Positions 1 to 11,220 of a stretch of 64,000 bases of DNA are shown piece after piece (within the stretch, counting starts at the first letter, position 1; each line of letters opens with the position of its first letter). A model generated the notes under the pieces. It was given only the letters and a program-made list of their open reading frames with translations, ran no database searches and was not told the DNA's origin. A program made the position numbers and the translations under genes. The DNA is from Solanum dulcamara (taxonomy: Eukaryota; Streptophyta; Magnoliopsida; Solanales; Solanaceae), in NCBI RefSeq assembly GCF_947179165.1, contig NC_077241.1, positions 27,913,746-27,977,745 of the forward strand, given 5' to 3'.

Positions 1-329
1 AACTTGCTGACTGAAGTACAATCCTCGGCATAGACTGGGCACGGGCCCTGGTAATTCTTGGGGTCTGACTAGTTTCCCCAGCTGCTGACTTGCCATTCTA
101 GGCAGTGGTTTCTTTCTGTGGAGGCATCACTACAAACATAAAGGTAGGTTAGTGAAGGATCATCCTAAAACATAACTCTATCGCACGATCTATGATAAGA
201 AAGAAAGTAACATCCTAAATATCCTATAGCCTCCTGTTTATAGATGTGGTGCACAACACACCGATAAACAAGCCTCTACTAGACATGGTCTGTGGACACT
301 CCAAGGACGAACTGCTCTGATACCACTTC
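1..329 (-). mobile_element. LARD-1 internal leader, truncated by window edge
   Basis: This is non-coding sequence next to the primer-binding site of a minus-strand LARD-like element. Positions about 130-329 match the leader of LARD-2 (11720-11899), the start of the LARD-3 leader (28795 onward, reverse complement) and the end of the window (63920-64000). Shared words include the stretch around TATCGCACGA and the block ending in GGACGAACTGCTCTGATACC. Positions 1-130 do not match the other leaders and I do not recognise them. The rest of the element lies left of the window. Confidence 0.7.
314..325 (-). other. Primer-binding site of LARD-1 (tRNA-iMet)
   Basis: The reverse complement reads TGGTATCAGAGC, the standard plant initiator-methionine tRNA primer-binding site. 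It lies 4 bases from the LTR edge. It fixes the element's direction as minus and makes the LTR at 330-3362 its 5' LTR. Confidence 0.9.
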
Positions 330-3300
330 TGTCATGACCCAACCCCGTAGGCCGTGACGGGTGCCTGAACTGGACACACACGCGTACCCCTGCCACTTAT
401 ACATAACTTGTCTCCTGTTTATACCCAAAACACATCAATATGTACGAAAACATACAAGCCGACAAGGCTGTAGTACTATATATAGGATCGTTCCATAACA
501 TACATATACGCAAGCCGATAAGGCTGCCACAATATAGGGAATGCCCTAAATCACAAGTCATATCAGTACAGCTGTACATACATATATATAACTCAGATCC
601 CACTCATATACAACTTATATACAACCTATATACGGCTCATACACCACTCATATACATACACAACCCACATACGTATCCACAGACCTCTAAGAGTAAGAAA
701 ATAGTAACATAAGGCCGGACAGGGCCCCCACCGTACCCATAACCAAACGAATATATACACCATGTTTAGTACCAAAATCAGGCTCCAGCACAATGGAGCA
801 CTTATGGACTGCTGAGTGGGACTCCTATGCTGGCGGATCCCCAAACTGTGTACCTGTACCTGCGGGCATGAACGCAGCCCCCCAGAAAAGGGGGTCAGTA
901 CGACATATGTACTGAGTATGTAAAACATAATATGGCACAACTGAACACATATCTGAAATAGTGAAGCAGGGGATAACATATCATATGAAAACTTATACCT
1001 GTACCCTGTGAAGTATCAAAGTATTCATGTTCAAATTATATCATATAGCCGGCCCTATCAGGGGTCTGGTGGATACCTCTGTAATATCATCACTGCCCAA
1101 TGCCATCACCACCTTATTACCACACATCATATATATATATATACAGGTATCCCGGCCCTCTAGTGAGGGACTCGAGGAATAATGCAGTGAGTTACGCATG
1201 AGAATTAATCCTGGCCCGAGACTCAGCGAAAGATGGGTCACAGTATACACGAGTAGATTAATGAGCAACTATACGCAATTTAAATCATTATCGAAGACTC
1301 AAACGTAGAAGAAAATTAAGCTATTGTCTGAGAATCAGGATTGTAATGTAATCACCTTACATGCCCTTTAAATGCTAGTAGGGGCTATACTAGTTAGTGT
1401 TTCGGGGTCCTTAGACACGTACTAAGATAATGCTAACTGCTTAAGGACTCCAGAATACATGTTTTTATATAGTCCTTACAACTAGGAGCCCGTATATTCA
1501 TTAAATCCTTAGTATAGGTAAGGCTCAAGGAAAGTAGCTTAACTATTATAAAAGTTCATTACCCAGAAGTGAATAAAAGACACTTAGAAATGGAATTACT
1601 TCAGAGATCACATCATTGTTTACTTACCTCTACGACATGCCAAAAGAAGAGAAAGAATAGGCTTTACCTACCTCTTATGGGTTTCCCATAATCGTGTCCA
1701 TGTCGTTGTCCTCGAAACCTATTTAACATGGAAGTAAGGTAAGTATTAACAACCTTAGACTTTTCAGCAACTTAGACTACCTACGAGTATTCATCGAGCT
1801 CGTCCCCTCGCTCGCACGCTCGACTAGTTCCTTAACCAGTTAAGAAGTTAACGAAAATCGGACAGCACCTCCCCTATAACGTGCCCTATCCGAATACACA
1901 ACCTTGTCCTTAGAACCTGAAGGTAACCAACAATACAACCAGCAGACCAAAAATATACATATTACGACAACATTACACAATATAAACCCTCAACAATTCA
2001 CTCAAAACTAAGATACCAAAACTAGAGTTTTTAATCTTTCTTTCGTGAATTCTTTAATTGCAAAGTGGAGGGTCGTGTGGCTGAAACCAGAATCCACCCA
2101 TGCCCTTAGAAACACACATTCCATCACCCTAACAACTCATCACACGACCAGCATTCACATACCACAAGCACGAGGCATTATTCGATTACAATTAACTATA
2201 GCGATTCCAATTTCGCTTATTTCGAACATCGAACTTTTGAAGCCTTTTCCCCAACTTCCAGCAGATACTAAGGTGTATAATACACTCTAATTTAACATCA
2301 TAAACTTCAAATTATAGGGGAAGAACTTACCTTTCCAGAAATTGGTTAAAACTAGCCGAAATTGTGCCTCGGAACTTCTTCAATGTGCTGAAATTGAGCG
2401 GGCTGCTTGTGGTACTTCCTTGCTGCCCCGAATTGAATTTTTAGGTTATAAAACACTAATATACAACTTAGGGACATGTCAAATAATTAATTCACGGAAC
2501 GAAACCCGGAAGCTTACCCAACAAGGGTCAAATCCGTAACCTTCTCCCTTGCCCCTTTTCACATTTTCTTTTGTTTATTCCTTCCAAATTTCAGTTGCAA
2601 CGCTGGAGTTTCAGTTCCATCAACGTCTTAAAACACATATATACGTATCCACGTACTTAATATACACCGTATATAATTAATTTACGGAAAAAAGTTGAGA
2701 AACTCACCTTTAATCTTCAAGAACCAAGGCTGCCTCTCTTTTCTCTCTTCTCACGTAATTTTCTAAGTGCAGCTGCTGTTTTTGGGATAAGTTAATAGCT
2801 GAAAAATTACATATTCATATATATATAAGGTGACACGTGTCAGCCCCTAAGGGTGACACGTGTTAGGCCATCATTGGGCCACCTCAACCATGCGGCCAAT
2901 GGGGTGCTGCCACGTGGCAGCGGGGTCCACCTCCCCCAAGCAGGTGGGTCACCTACTTGACCCCAAGTAGGTGGGTCACCTGCTTGCTTTGGGATGCCAC
3001 GTGTCACTCTCCTATTGGCTGCCCCACGAAATTTTTTTCTCTTCCTCGTGGGTTCGTAATCTCGTCTTAGTTTAAGAGCCGATGTCATTCATGCTATGGA
3101 AGCTTGGTGTGTACTCAAATAGCTTTAGGTAAGTAAAACTTCTAAGTTAGAGGCGTACGTAAGAAAATCAAGTCCTACGACTCATCGCTTGGCTTCCAAC
3201 TTCCTCCGACTTCTCTTGACCTTATCTCCAATCTTACCTACTATGGGGTGTCACATTCTCCCTTCTTAGAATTATTTAATAGTGTCGTAACTTAGGTGGC

Positions 3301-3362
3301 TCACATGATAGCTTCTAAGTAGCTTTAGGAACCTTTCGAGTTCAAGAATGTGGGGTGTAATA
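330..3362 (-). mobile_element. 5' LTR of LARD-1
   Basis: This 3.0-kb LTR aligns along its length with those at 4880-8163, 11900-15268 and 48882-51831. Its left edge is TGTCATGACCC (the LTR 3' end read in reverse). Its right edge is GGGGTGTAATA, where the others have GGGGTGTAACA, so the TG of the LTR 5' end has mutated. Near 2830-3010 it carries the family's U3 block: GACACGTGT-type G-boxes, a GCCACGTGGCAG palindrome and the repeated AGGTGGGTCACCT motif. The small ORFs inside it (such as 2045-2290 and 2840-3088) resemble no protein and are treated as chance frames. Confidence 0.85.
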
Positions 3363-3640
3363 AAATGTCTTTCAATTTTCTCATGTTTTGTTGGCTTAAA
3401 TGATTCGAAAAATATTTTTGAAATCAACTTATATTCCTCAAATTTAAGAAAAATGACTTTCCTTAAAAAAGTAAGGAAAACATTTTCCAAAATCATTTTG
3501 AACCTCACACCTCAACTTCCCAAATTAAATTAAATATCAGGTATCGATTCTCAATACTAGTCTGGATCGCAGGTGGGAATCGGGATTGGGTCTCGGGTCT
3601 GGTTTAAGGGTCAGTCTTGGGTCTCGAGTTTTTTTATTTT
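3363..3640. repeat. Composite repeat, copy 1: AAAACATTTTCC segment plus short G-rich tract
   Basis: An AT-rich segment containing GGAAAACATTTTCC (about 3474-3487) is followed by a short run of GGGTCTCGGGTCT-like words (3555-3630). The same two components, in the opposite order, make up 23877-25010. They probably belong to one repeat family of unknown class. No ORF of interest. Confidence 0.5.
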
Positions 3641-4879
3641 TATTTTTCGGGAATAGACCCTACACGAGGATCCCACCTCTCGTGCACAACCAGGGATTGA
3701 ACAACACCCCAGCCTTATTATACATGAAAGTAAAAAATACAAGAAGGGGGACATAAACCTAACCTCCAATCCTATAGTGGTTCATAAGCTGGTTAACCTA
3801 TTAATGTCGTCCAACTTATCCCCGATACAATAGGGTGCTTTCTAAATACTAGAAAAAAGGGTATAGACCCTATGAGTGGACTCCTCTCTATTCACAATAT
3901 TTAGAAAAGAAATAAATGGGGGAGACTCTCCCCTTTATAATCTAATCCTAACTTAATATTCTTAAAGAGTTAAGAAGTATTTAGTTCCAAATTAAACAGT
4001 AAAACTGGAGAACTCATGATGTTAACTTTTTCATTTAGAGTCGTCTTCATCTTCTGAATTATCGATTCCAGGTTAGTCGAGTCAAAAAAGTCCTAACCTT
4101 AAGTTGTTCAAAAGAGCTATAATTAGCCACAGTGAAGAACCAGCAGCAACAACACATTAAGTATGGGGATTTCATGTTGGTGTTTGATCAGCAGCACATC
4201 AAGTATGGGGATTTCATATTGGTATTTGATCTTCTTGACTAATTTGGAATGGAGGAACTCCATGGTGATGCAATCTGCATCTCCATGGGATCTGCAGGTG
4301 CTGGAAAATTACCTTATCCATTGTTGGAGGTTGCAGTATTTATAAGTGTTTCTCTGCAGGTCAGCATGCAATCTGAAACTCTATGAACATATTGAGTGTT
4401 ATTGTTGATGGATGTTGGTATTATGTGTTGCTTTTGGTGACTGTTGCATCTGTAGTGTAACTGCTGCAACTCTTGTTGTTGTTGTGTGCTGCTCCTATTG
4501 GATCCACTGGTCTTCTTGAAGCAGCCTGCACAACATAAGAAAAGGAAAGGAAAATTCCTAATGTTGGTTGAGATGTTGCAGGCCTGGAGTGTACAACTGC
4601 ATTTCTGCTAGTTATAGATTGTTGGATATTAAAGATGTTGTTGTTGGGTGCTACATCTTTGTTGGTATCAACTTTCAAATTCTTGGACTCTACAGTTACT
4701 GGAATTATACTGGAGCTCCATAACCAAGTGCTGCAAAACTTTAGTGTGCTTGCACAAAGAAACAAACAATGCATTTCCCAGTGTTGGCTCAAGTACTGCA
4801 GATCAGTCATGTACCTGCACAACAAAAATAAAGAAGAAACAACTACTCTAGTCCTCACCTCTACTGTTAAGGTGATTAT
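3641..4879. other. Non-coding remnant left of the LARD-2 insertion
   Basis: No recognisable gene. Two short related words occur, AATAGACCCTACACGAGG (about 3651) and GGTATAGACCCTATGAGTGG (about 3860). A block around GGGAGACTCTCCCCTTT (3919-3936) recurs at about 15293-15310, on the far side of LARD-2. The stretch 4130-4870 is rich in GTTG/CAAC words and holds only low-complexity frames. Because LARD-2 splits this locus and a minus-strand LINE-type RNase H follows at 15436-15838, part of it may be that element's 3' end. That is inference. Confidence 0.4.
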
Positions 4880-5187
4880 TGTCACGACCCAACCCCGTAG
4901 GCCACGACTGGGGTCCGACCTGGACCCCCCGTACATATATCTATTAGTTGAGGTCACATTGAATCGTAAATAAGACAATATCATGTAACAGAGCCCCACT
5001 GGCGATAACATTTTTATAAACTGTAGCCCTTTTCGTTTGTATCACAACATGACAGGGCAGGCAAGCCAACAAGGCTGCCATAACATAATAACATATATCA
5101 TATATCATGTAGACCCAGCTTAATCAAACTGACATACACAACCCACATATACATGTCTGCAGACCTCTAAACATATAAATGACAATA

Positions 5188-5213
5188 TATGGCGGGACAG
5201 GGCCCCCGCCGTA
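5188..5213 (-). other. Predicted RNA hairpin in the LARD LTR
   Basis: An inverted repeat TATGGCGGG / CCCGCCGTA (nine pairs, one of them G-U) surrounds the loop ACAGGGC. Equivalent hairpins occur in LARD-3 (28397-28424) and in the unrelated LTR-N (41678-41706), there with a compensating base-pair change. It lies well downstream of the predicted transcription start, so it would be in the LTR transcript. Its role is unknown. Confidence 0.55.
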
Positions 5214-7597
5214 CCCCTGAATGGATAAAACAATTTCTATACATCCGTGGACAGTATCAAAAACTAGGCTCCGATACAATGAAGCCTCTTCCAGCTGAGC
5301 TGCATGGAATCTTAAGCGGACGGACTCCCAAAATCTGTATCTGTACCTGCGGGCATGAACGCAGCCCCCCGAGAAAGGGGGTCAGTACGATATGTGTACT
5401 GAGTATGTAAAACATAATATAATACAACTGGAAACATATCCGAGATAGAGAATCAGGGGATAAGATATCAATTCAGAAACCTGTACCTGTACTTTATGAA
5501 TTACAAAAACATGCATGTTCGAGTCATATCATATAGCCGGCCCTTTCGGGGGTCCGGTGAATCATCTCTGTAAAATCATCTCTGTAAAACCATCATGGCC
5601 CCAGTGCCATCACCACCTTATTACAACACATCATCATATATTTATACACGTATCCTGGCCCTCTATTGAGGGACTCAGTGAATAATGCAGTGAACTGTGC
5701 ACGAGAACATATCCTGGCCCGGGACTCAGTGAAAGAAGTGTTACAATATACACGAGTAGAGTAGTGAGTAACTATATGCAATTTAAATCATTATCAGAGA
5801 CTCGACAGAATAAAAAAGTTAAGCTTTTATTTGAGAACCCAAGTAGCGGTGTAGTAATCTCGAGTGTCCTCTAAATGCCATTATGGGCTGTCTCAATTAT
5901 AATCTCGGGGCTCCTAGACATGTACTAAAGTAAAGCCAAATCGCTTATGGAACCAGAAACATTTGTTAACATATAGTGTGTAAGACTTGGAGCCTGTACA
6001 TTTGTTACCTTTTTAACATATAAAAGTTTCCAGGGAAATAGTTCGATTATTATAAAAGTTCGATATTCAGACGTAAATAAGAGATGCTAAGAATGGAGTT
6101 ACCTCGGAACTAATATCATGTTTAACCTAAAACTAAGACATGCCAGAAGAAGAAAGAGAATAAACTATATATGGTCTGTACTTTCCTTTATGGGATCTGC
6201 ATACACATATTTCATACCCGGCCCACATACTAGTGTTTAACACATAAAAGCCTTACTAGGCAATACTCAATTCTTTCAGAAATTCCAATACTAAGCAGTG
6301 GATATGGGTTATGAGGCATACTTGGAGTTTTGGGAATGGAATTATCCCCACATTCCACACACACTTCACTTAAGGCTAAAACTTGCCAAAAGGAAAGAAA
6401 GATAGTTGTACGAACTTATACCAAAACATGCCAAGAGAAAGCTTTACATACCTTTTGGGAGTTACCCTTTATCCTGCTCGTCTCGTCGTCTTCTGAACCT
6501 ATTCAATATGAAAGTAATATGAATATCAACTACTCTTAACTTTCCAGTATCTTGGATTACGCCTTAATGTTAATGGAATCTATTGCCTTAGTTGTTTCCT
6601 CGACTAGTCCTTTAGTTTGTTAAGGCGTTAACGAAAATTGGGCAGCACCTCCCCTATAATGTGCCCTATCCGAATTTCCAATTAGGTCCCTAAGACCTAC
6701 AGCCAACCAACAACAATAACCTGCAGCAACTCAGACCAACAATATATAATATATACTCCAAACGACCTATCCAAAATACGATATCAAAATAGGGCGTCTA
6801 GCCTTTATTTTTGTGACGCCTTTAATTATACGTAACGAGGGGTCATGGGGTATCAACCAGCAGCAACCTAACCCACATTAGATCATATTTAGGCCCTGCA
6901 ACAACCAGCCAATACCCCTGCAGCAGTACTTCACAAAGCAATACTTTATTTCGACGACAATTCAACCATAGCGACTACGTTTTAGATTATTTTGAATGCC
7001 AAGTATTTCTAAGCCATTTTCATATTTCCAGCCACCAATTGGGAGTGTAACACCTTTTATAACAACTCCATAAAGTCCAACTTAAAAGAAGAAACCTTAC
7101 CTTACCCGAAATTGGCCACAATTGTCAAGTCGCTCCTCGGAACTTCTCTAGACGTGCTGAAATTAGGAGGACTGTTTGTATGACTTCCTTGCTGCCCCAA
7201 ATTGAAATTTTTGGTTGTCAAACACTATTACATAACCTTGTAACACCTCAAATAATTAATTCATGGAACCAAACTCATAGGCTCACCTTTTGGAGACCAA
7301 ACCCGTAACCCTCTCTTTTTGACTTTCTAATTTTTCCTTCACCTTTTTCTTGTTTGTTCCAAGTGTAAAATTGAAACCATGGTTCCTTAGGCATCCTAAG
7401 ACAAATATATACACCTCCACATGTTTAAGAAACACTGTATATACTTAATTTATGGAGCAAAAGTGGAAGCTTACCTTTGTTTTCCTTGTTGCTGCCATAA
7501 CATTCTCTCTTAGCCTTAGGTTGTTTTTTTCTCCCTTTTGTTCACGTTTTTGGCTGAAATTCTGGATAAGTGAATGACTAAGGGTCATTTTAACATG

Positions 7598-7840
7598 TAT
7601 ATATGGGATGCCTTGGAGGTGACACGTGTCAGCCCCTTAGGGTGACACGTGTCGAGCCATGATTGGCCATTGTATCATGCTGCCAACTAGGGGATGCCAC
7701 GTGGTAGTGGGGTCCACCCCCCCCAAGCAGGTGGGTCACCTACTTGACCCCAAGCAGGTGGGTCACCTTCTTACTTGAGGTGCTGCCACGTGTCACTTCT
7801 TCATTGGCTACCACGTGTCGTCTCTTTTTTTTTTTTTTCC
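7598..7840 (-). promoter_or_regulatory. Predicted U3 promoter of LARD-2: TATA word and G-box cluster
   Basis: Read on the minus strand, a CCATATATA TATA-like word (about 7598-7607) is preceded by a dense cluster of CACGTG-type G-boxes: GACACGTGTC at 7621-7630 and 7644-7653, and ACGTG cores near 7697, 7787 and 7812. Between them lie AGGTGGGTCACC repeats. G-boxes bind bZIP and bHLH factors in plant promoters. The same arrangement occurs in every LARD LTR here, which supports a promoter role, but no start site can be shown from sequence. Confidence 0.5.
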
Positions 7841-8163
7841 TTTCCTCGCGGGCTCATAATCTCGTCTTATTTTATGTACCTATGTAATCCGTGCTACGTA
7901 AGTTTGATATATGATTAAGTAGCTCAAGCGCATATGACTTTTAACTTAGTAGCTTACATAGGTAAATAGAGTCCTACGACTCGTTACTTGGCCTCCTATT
8001 CCTTCCGGATTCTTATGATTCCCCTTCCAACCTTCTCTACCACGGGGTATCACATCCTCCCTTCGTTGGAGTCATTTGATAGTGTCGTAGCATATCCGGT
8101 TCATATGGTAATGTCCAAGGAACTTATGAGACATTCTGAGTTTAAAAAGGGTGGGGTGTAACA

Positions 8164-8178
8164 TCCTTCCCCCCTTTA
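8164..8178 (-). other. Polypurine tract of LARD-2
   Basis: On the minus strand this reads TAAAGGGGGGAAGGA and abuts the 3' LTR. Just upstream is GGGGACGAATGTTC, a block also found before the polypurine tracts of the chromoviruses in this window. Confidence 0.85.
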
Positions 8179-8359
8179 GAACATTCGTCCCCGAATGTTA
8201 AACAAAACCTCCCTTAGAACTTATACAGACCATCGGGGGATTCGTTTCTATTTCCTTTCACATATTTCCATCGAAGTACTTAGTATACGACTTTCAGGAG
8301 TTGGGGTTACCTGTTGACCTGGTGTTTTATGTCCTCTTTTTAATTTCTTAGGTCATCCC

Positions 8360-9150
8360 CTTTTCTAGTTTTGATTTTGCCACAATACCTTGACGGAAGG
8401 CACGTCTTCAGTTCGCAACCTTCTAATTTGCCAATCGAAGATGGCAATAAGTTTCTCCTCATAGGATAACTCTCCCATCTCATGGACTTCATTTATAAGA
8501 CATACTATGGGTGGATCGCTAGTACATTCGCGAAATATTTATATCTGATAGGCTGGGTGTATGGTCTCCAAATCAAGTGGTAAGCTCAACTTACCAGCCG
8601 CGTTGCCCACCTTACGCGCAACCTGATACAGTCTAACATATTCTGGGTCAAGTTCCTTTTCTTGGTGACCCCATTATGAACATCCAATCATCAACTTGAA
8701 CTCTGCATGTCGACGTCGATTATCTGTATATCATTCCTCCCGATTCTGGCTTTTAGTCAATAGTTTGCTTAATCATGTCGGGGCCATTGGAATACTGGAG
8801 TAGTAATTATTATTGTAGTCAACTTGATAAGTGAGGGATAATTATTCCGACTACCTTCAAAGTTAGTCTCCCGGCTTGTGACATATCTTCTAGCGTCTAA
8901 TAGTGCGCTCAGTCTGTTTAGTATCTCGAGGGAGAAATGCGGTACTAAGACCTGTCTGTGCTCCTGACCTCTTCTTGGACTGATCTCAAGACGTTAATTA
9001 TAATTGAAGTCCCTTTATCTGGGATATTGGATAAGGAAACCTCACGGAACCTTACCATTCTCCATGTTCTATAACTCCCTCTAATTTCAGCAGCATAGGT
9101 GCTCTTGATTGGATGCAAATGGGCTGATTCATTAGCCTAATCACAACAAC
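8360..9150 (-). pseudogene. Decayed Ty3/gypsy integrase within LARD-2
   Basis: Minus-strand translation, with several stops and frameshifts, follows the order of a chromovirus integrase. A segment like ANESAHLHPIKSTYAA (about 9100-9145) matches the core around the VDRMTKSAHF region. A STAFLPRDTKQTERTI-like segment near 8900-8950 corresponds to STAFHPQTDGQAERTI. HEMGELSYEEKLIAIFDWQI and SVKVLWQNQN (about 8365-8500) match the C-terminal region before a chromodomain-like LW(R/K)N motif. It runs in the element's own direction, so it is probably the residue of an ancestral pol. It cannot encode a functional integrase. Confidence 0.72.
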
Positions 9151-9467
9151 TCATATAGCACCCTACTCTTACCGAGTATAAAATGGGTGCGTAATGACGT
9201 GGATAATTTGGTAACCGTTAGCCTCGTATAGTCTTTCTCGACTCTTTTCAGAACTTTAATTGGCCTATATTGTTATTCTGTGGTTTTCCACTCGTTAACT
9301 GGTTCTATGTTGACGAGTTGTGGCATTCGAGTGCGTCGTCAATTAGCAATTAGCTAATCCTTCTTGTTTTTCTTAAGCCCTTGTTACAATTTCCTTAACG
9401 TATCTTATAATACTCTGGGTACATAATCTCATATCGTTTCTCCGTTACTAGTTCAGATTCTTCCATC

Positions 9468-9587
9468 TCGTGCGATCACACCAGTACTAACGTATTAAGT
9501 TCCATCAAAATATTGAAGTTAAGCGTGCTGGGGTGAGAGTAAGATCGGGATGGGTGACCTTCCTGGGAAGTCTTCGTGTATCGTTTC
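9468..9587 (+). pseudogene. 5S rRNA-like sequence (full length, antisense to LARD-2)
   Basis: About 120 nt follow plant 5S rRNA from the TGCGATCACACCA start to the GGGAAGTCTTCGTGTATC end. The internal promoter regions are recognisable: box A as GAAGTTAAGCGTGCT (9515-9529) and box C as GGATGGGTGACC (9548-9559), with the intermediate element altered. Substitutions are many in the 5' half (for example CGTATTAAGTTCC where 5S has GCACCGGATCCC). It lies on the strand opposite to LARD-2 transcription and about 1.3 kb from the polypurine tract, unlike the copies in LARD-3 and LARD-4. A functional 5S gene is unlikely; a captured pseudogene is the best reading. Confidence 0.85.
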
Positions 9588-11220
9588 ACTGTAATCCTTT
9601 CTACGATGTGCGGGCACTCAATTTAGCCCAAGATTTACCTTAGTGTTGTCTCGCGAGTCTTTATGTTTTGCCCTATCCTTCCTTTGTTATCTTGCGACCA
9701 GTATCGGCGTAGACCTTTAGTTCCGCTATGACCATGTCCCTTTTTGATCATTTTGGTTTAACTTCCCCTATTGTATTCCCCCCCTTTCTGTACGCACCCA
9801 TTCATTAGGGTGGGCTACTGAGTAGCGCTAAAGTTCTTTCATATAGTGACCTTTGGAGCAATTTTCAGTTTTGGCTATTATTAGCTGGCATAGCTTTAAA
9901 GGAATTTGACATATAAGCTCCCCTATCCTTTATTCACTTTGTGTTCTTCTCATTTTCTACCACAGGAGGCTTTCTATTCTTTTTTCCTTGGTTATACATT
10001 TATCGCAACATCATTTGCGACCAACGCTATAACCAACATTTTGGCTTTTGGTCTAGCATGTTATCATTATCCTTCGTAGTGTCTCTTGAATTATTCGATA
10101 TCCTTTCATTGATACATTCTTCTGTTTTTATACGCAGCCACCTTCTAGTGTTATGTTGTTCAGGGTCTCGTCACAAACTTCTTAACGCTGCCTTATGTAG
10201 CATTCTGGCTTCCGTTCAATTACTGGTGGCTTCCAGACCTTTCTAACTTGGTTCAGCAGGATATCTTATTGAAGTTTAGACGTCTATCTCACATTTATTG
10301 CTATATTAATTGCCTCCTCCTACCTTTGCTGTTTTCTCATTAACTTCCCCCCTTTAGGGGGTACCCGCACTTTTCTCTGTTTGTACTTTGTAGTCGTTCA
10401 ATTTCAATTAGGCAGCACTAGTATTCCAATGATAACTATTCCAAGTTTTCTTGAAGCGGTGGCTTTGTCCCAACTTATATCCTTTGTTTATTGGGACGAA
10501 TAAAAGTTGCATCATTTGTTCCTTAAGTTTTCCATCCTCGTCCCTTAAGGGTTCCACTATTTTTGGGGCGACGTTGTGTACACGCGTCATTTTTTTTTTT
10601 TATATCTTAAGCCCCATGCTCTTACTGCGTTCTCAATGCAGGTCTTTTAACTTAGTTAGCCGCTACCAATGGCGCCTTATTAGCGGTCTCACTTTATCCT
10701 TGCATACTGGTATCACACTATTTAATTCATACTTATATATCCCCTTTTTAATTCGTATCCGTATTCAGTTCCTGACATCTCTTTGTGGTACTTCTATTAG
10801 AAGTTCTTTCCCTAATTAGTCGGTGGCAAATTATAAATTATTGCCGTACATCATTTTCCAACCATTGTTGGAAGAAATTAGAACCTCTAAAACATCACAG
10901 TACCCCTTTTTTTTGTACTTGACCTACCTGGTCTCCTTCTGAGTTTATCTTCGAGTTATGAACACTCATCTAGTTTAGAATTAGGAGTTGAGGGCTTGGT
11001 ATTTTATTTATTTTTTTAAAAAAGAGTGAAACTCATTCGCGGGACATCTTATCCTTTATTCTGAGCCCTCTGTGTATATTCCTACAATACAAATATGGCT
11101 GGAGATACCGTAATCTGAACTTTACTACTTAAATAAGCCTTTGTTCCTCCGAAATAAAATTCTTCGAGTGAAAAGGGTGCCCCTTATCGACCACCTAAAG
11201 GGTACCTCTTACAGCTTTAG
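9588..11220. other. LARD-2 internal domain without recognisable coding
   Basis: About 1.6 kb rich in T runs on the plus strand. Several frames of 60-120 codons exist on both strands (9941-10246, 10451-10819 and 10408-10590 minus) but none shows a gag, protease or RT motif I can recognise. Given the decayed integrase beside it, some of this may be pol too eroded to see by eye. Confidence 0.45.

Larger units (their letters stand above)
4880..8163 (-). mobile_element. 3' LTR of LARD-2
   Basis: 3,284 bp, bounded by TGTCACGACCC on the left and GGGGTGTAACA on the right (TG...CA when read in reverse). Compared with 11900-15268 it lacks 85 bp between 6225 and 6226. That segment is present at 13246-13330 and has a relative in the solo LTR near 50231-50330, so this copy suffered a deletion. 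The U3 end (about 7595-7830) has a TATATATGG word and at least five ACGTG cores. ORFs 5189-5410, 5593-5781 and 6330-6539 recur in the other LTR only because the LTRs are duplicates. Confidence 0.93.

Noticed and set aside
4421..5011. 196-codon minus-strand ORF, one of the longest in the window
   Set aside because: It crosses the LARD-2 boundary at 4880 and reads half in host repeat, half in LTR. Composition is low-complexity (N and S runs) and no domain is visible.
5189..5410. A conserved 73-codon protein (identical at 5189-5410 and 12209-12430)
   Set aside because: Identity comes from the two LTRs being recent duplicates. The frame is not kept in LARD-1 or the solo LTR.
9468..9587. A functional 5S rRNA gene
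   Set aside because: Many substitutions in the 5' half and in the intermediate element, single copy with no tandem spacer, and inside a transposon internal domain.
9468..9587. A Cassandra TRIM element
   Set aside because: Cassandra carries 5S in LTRs of a few hundred bases. Here no short LTR pair surrounds any 5S segment; all three lie between 3-kb LTRs.
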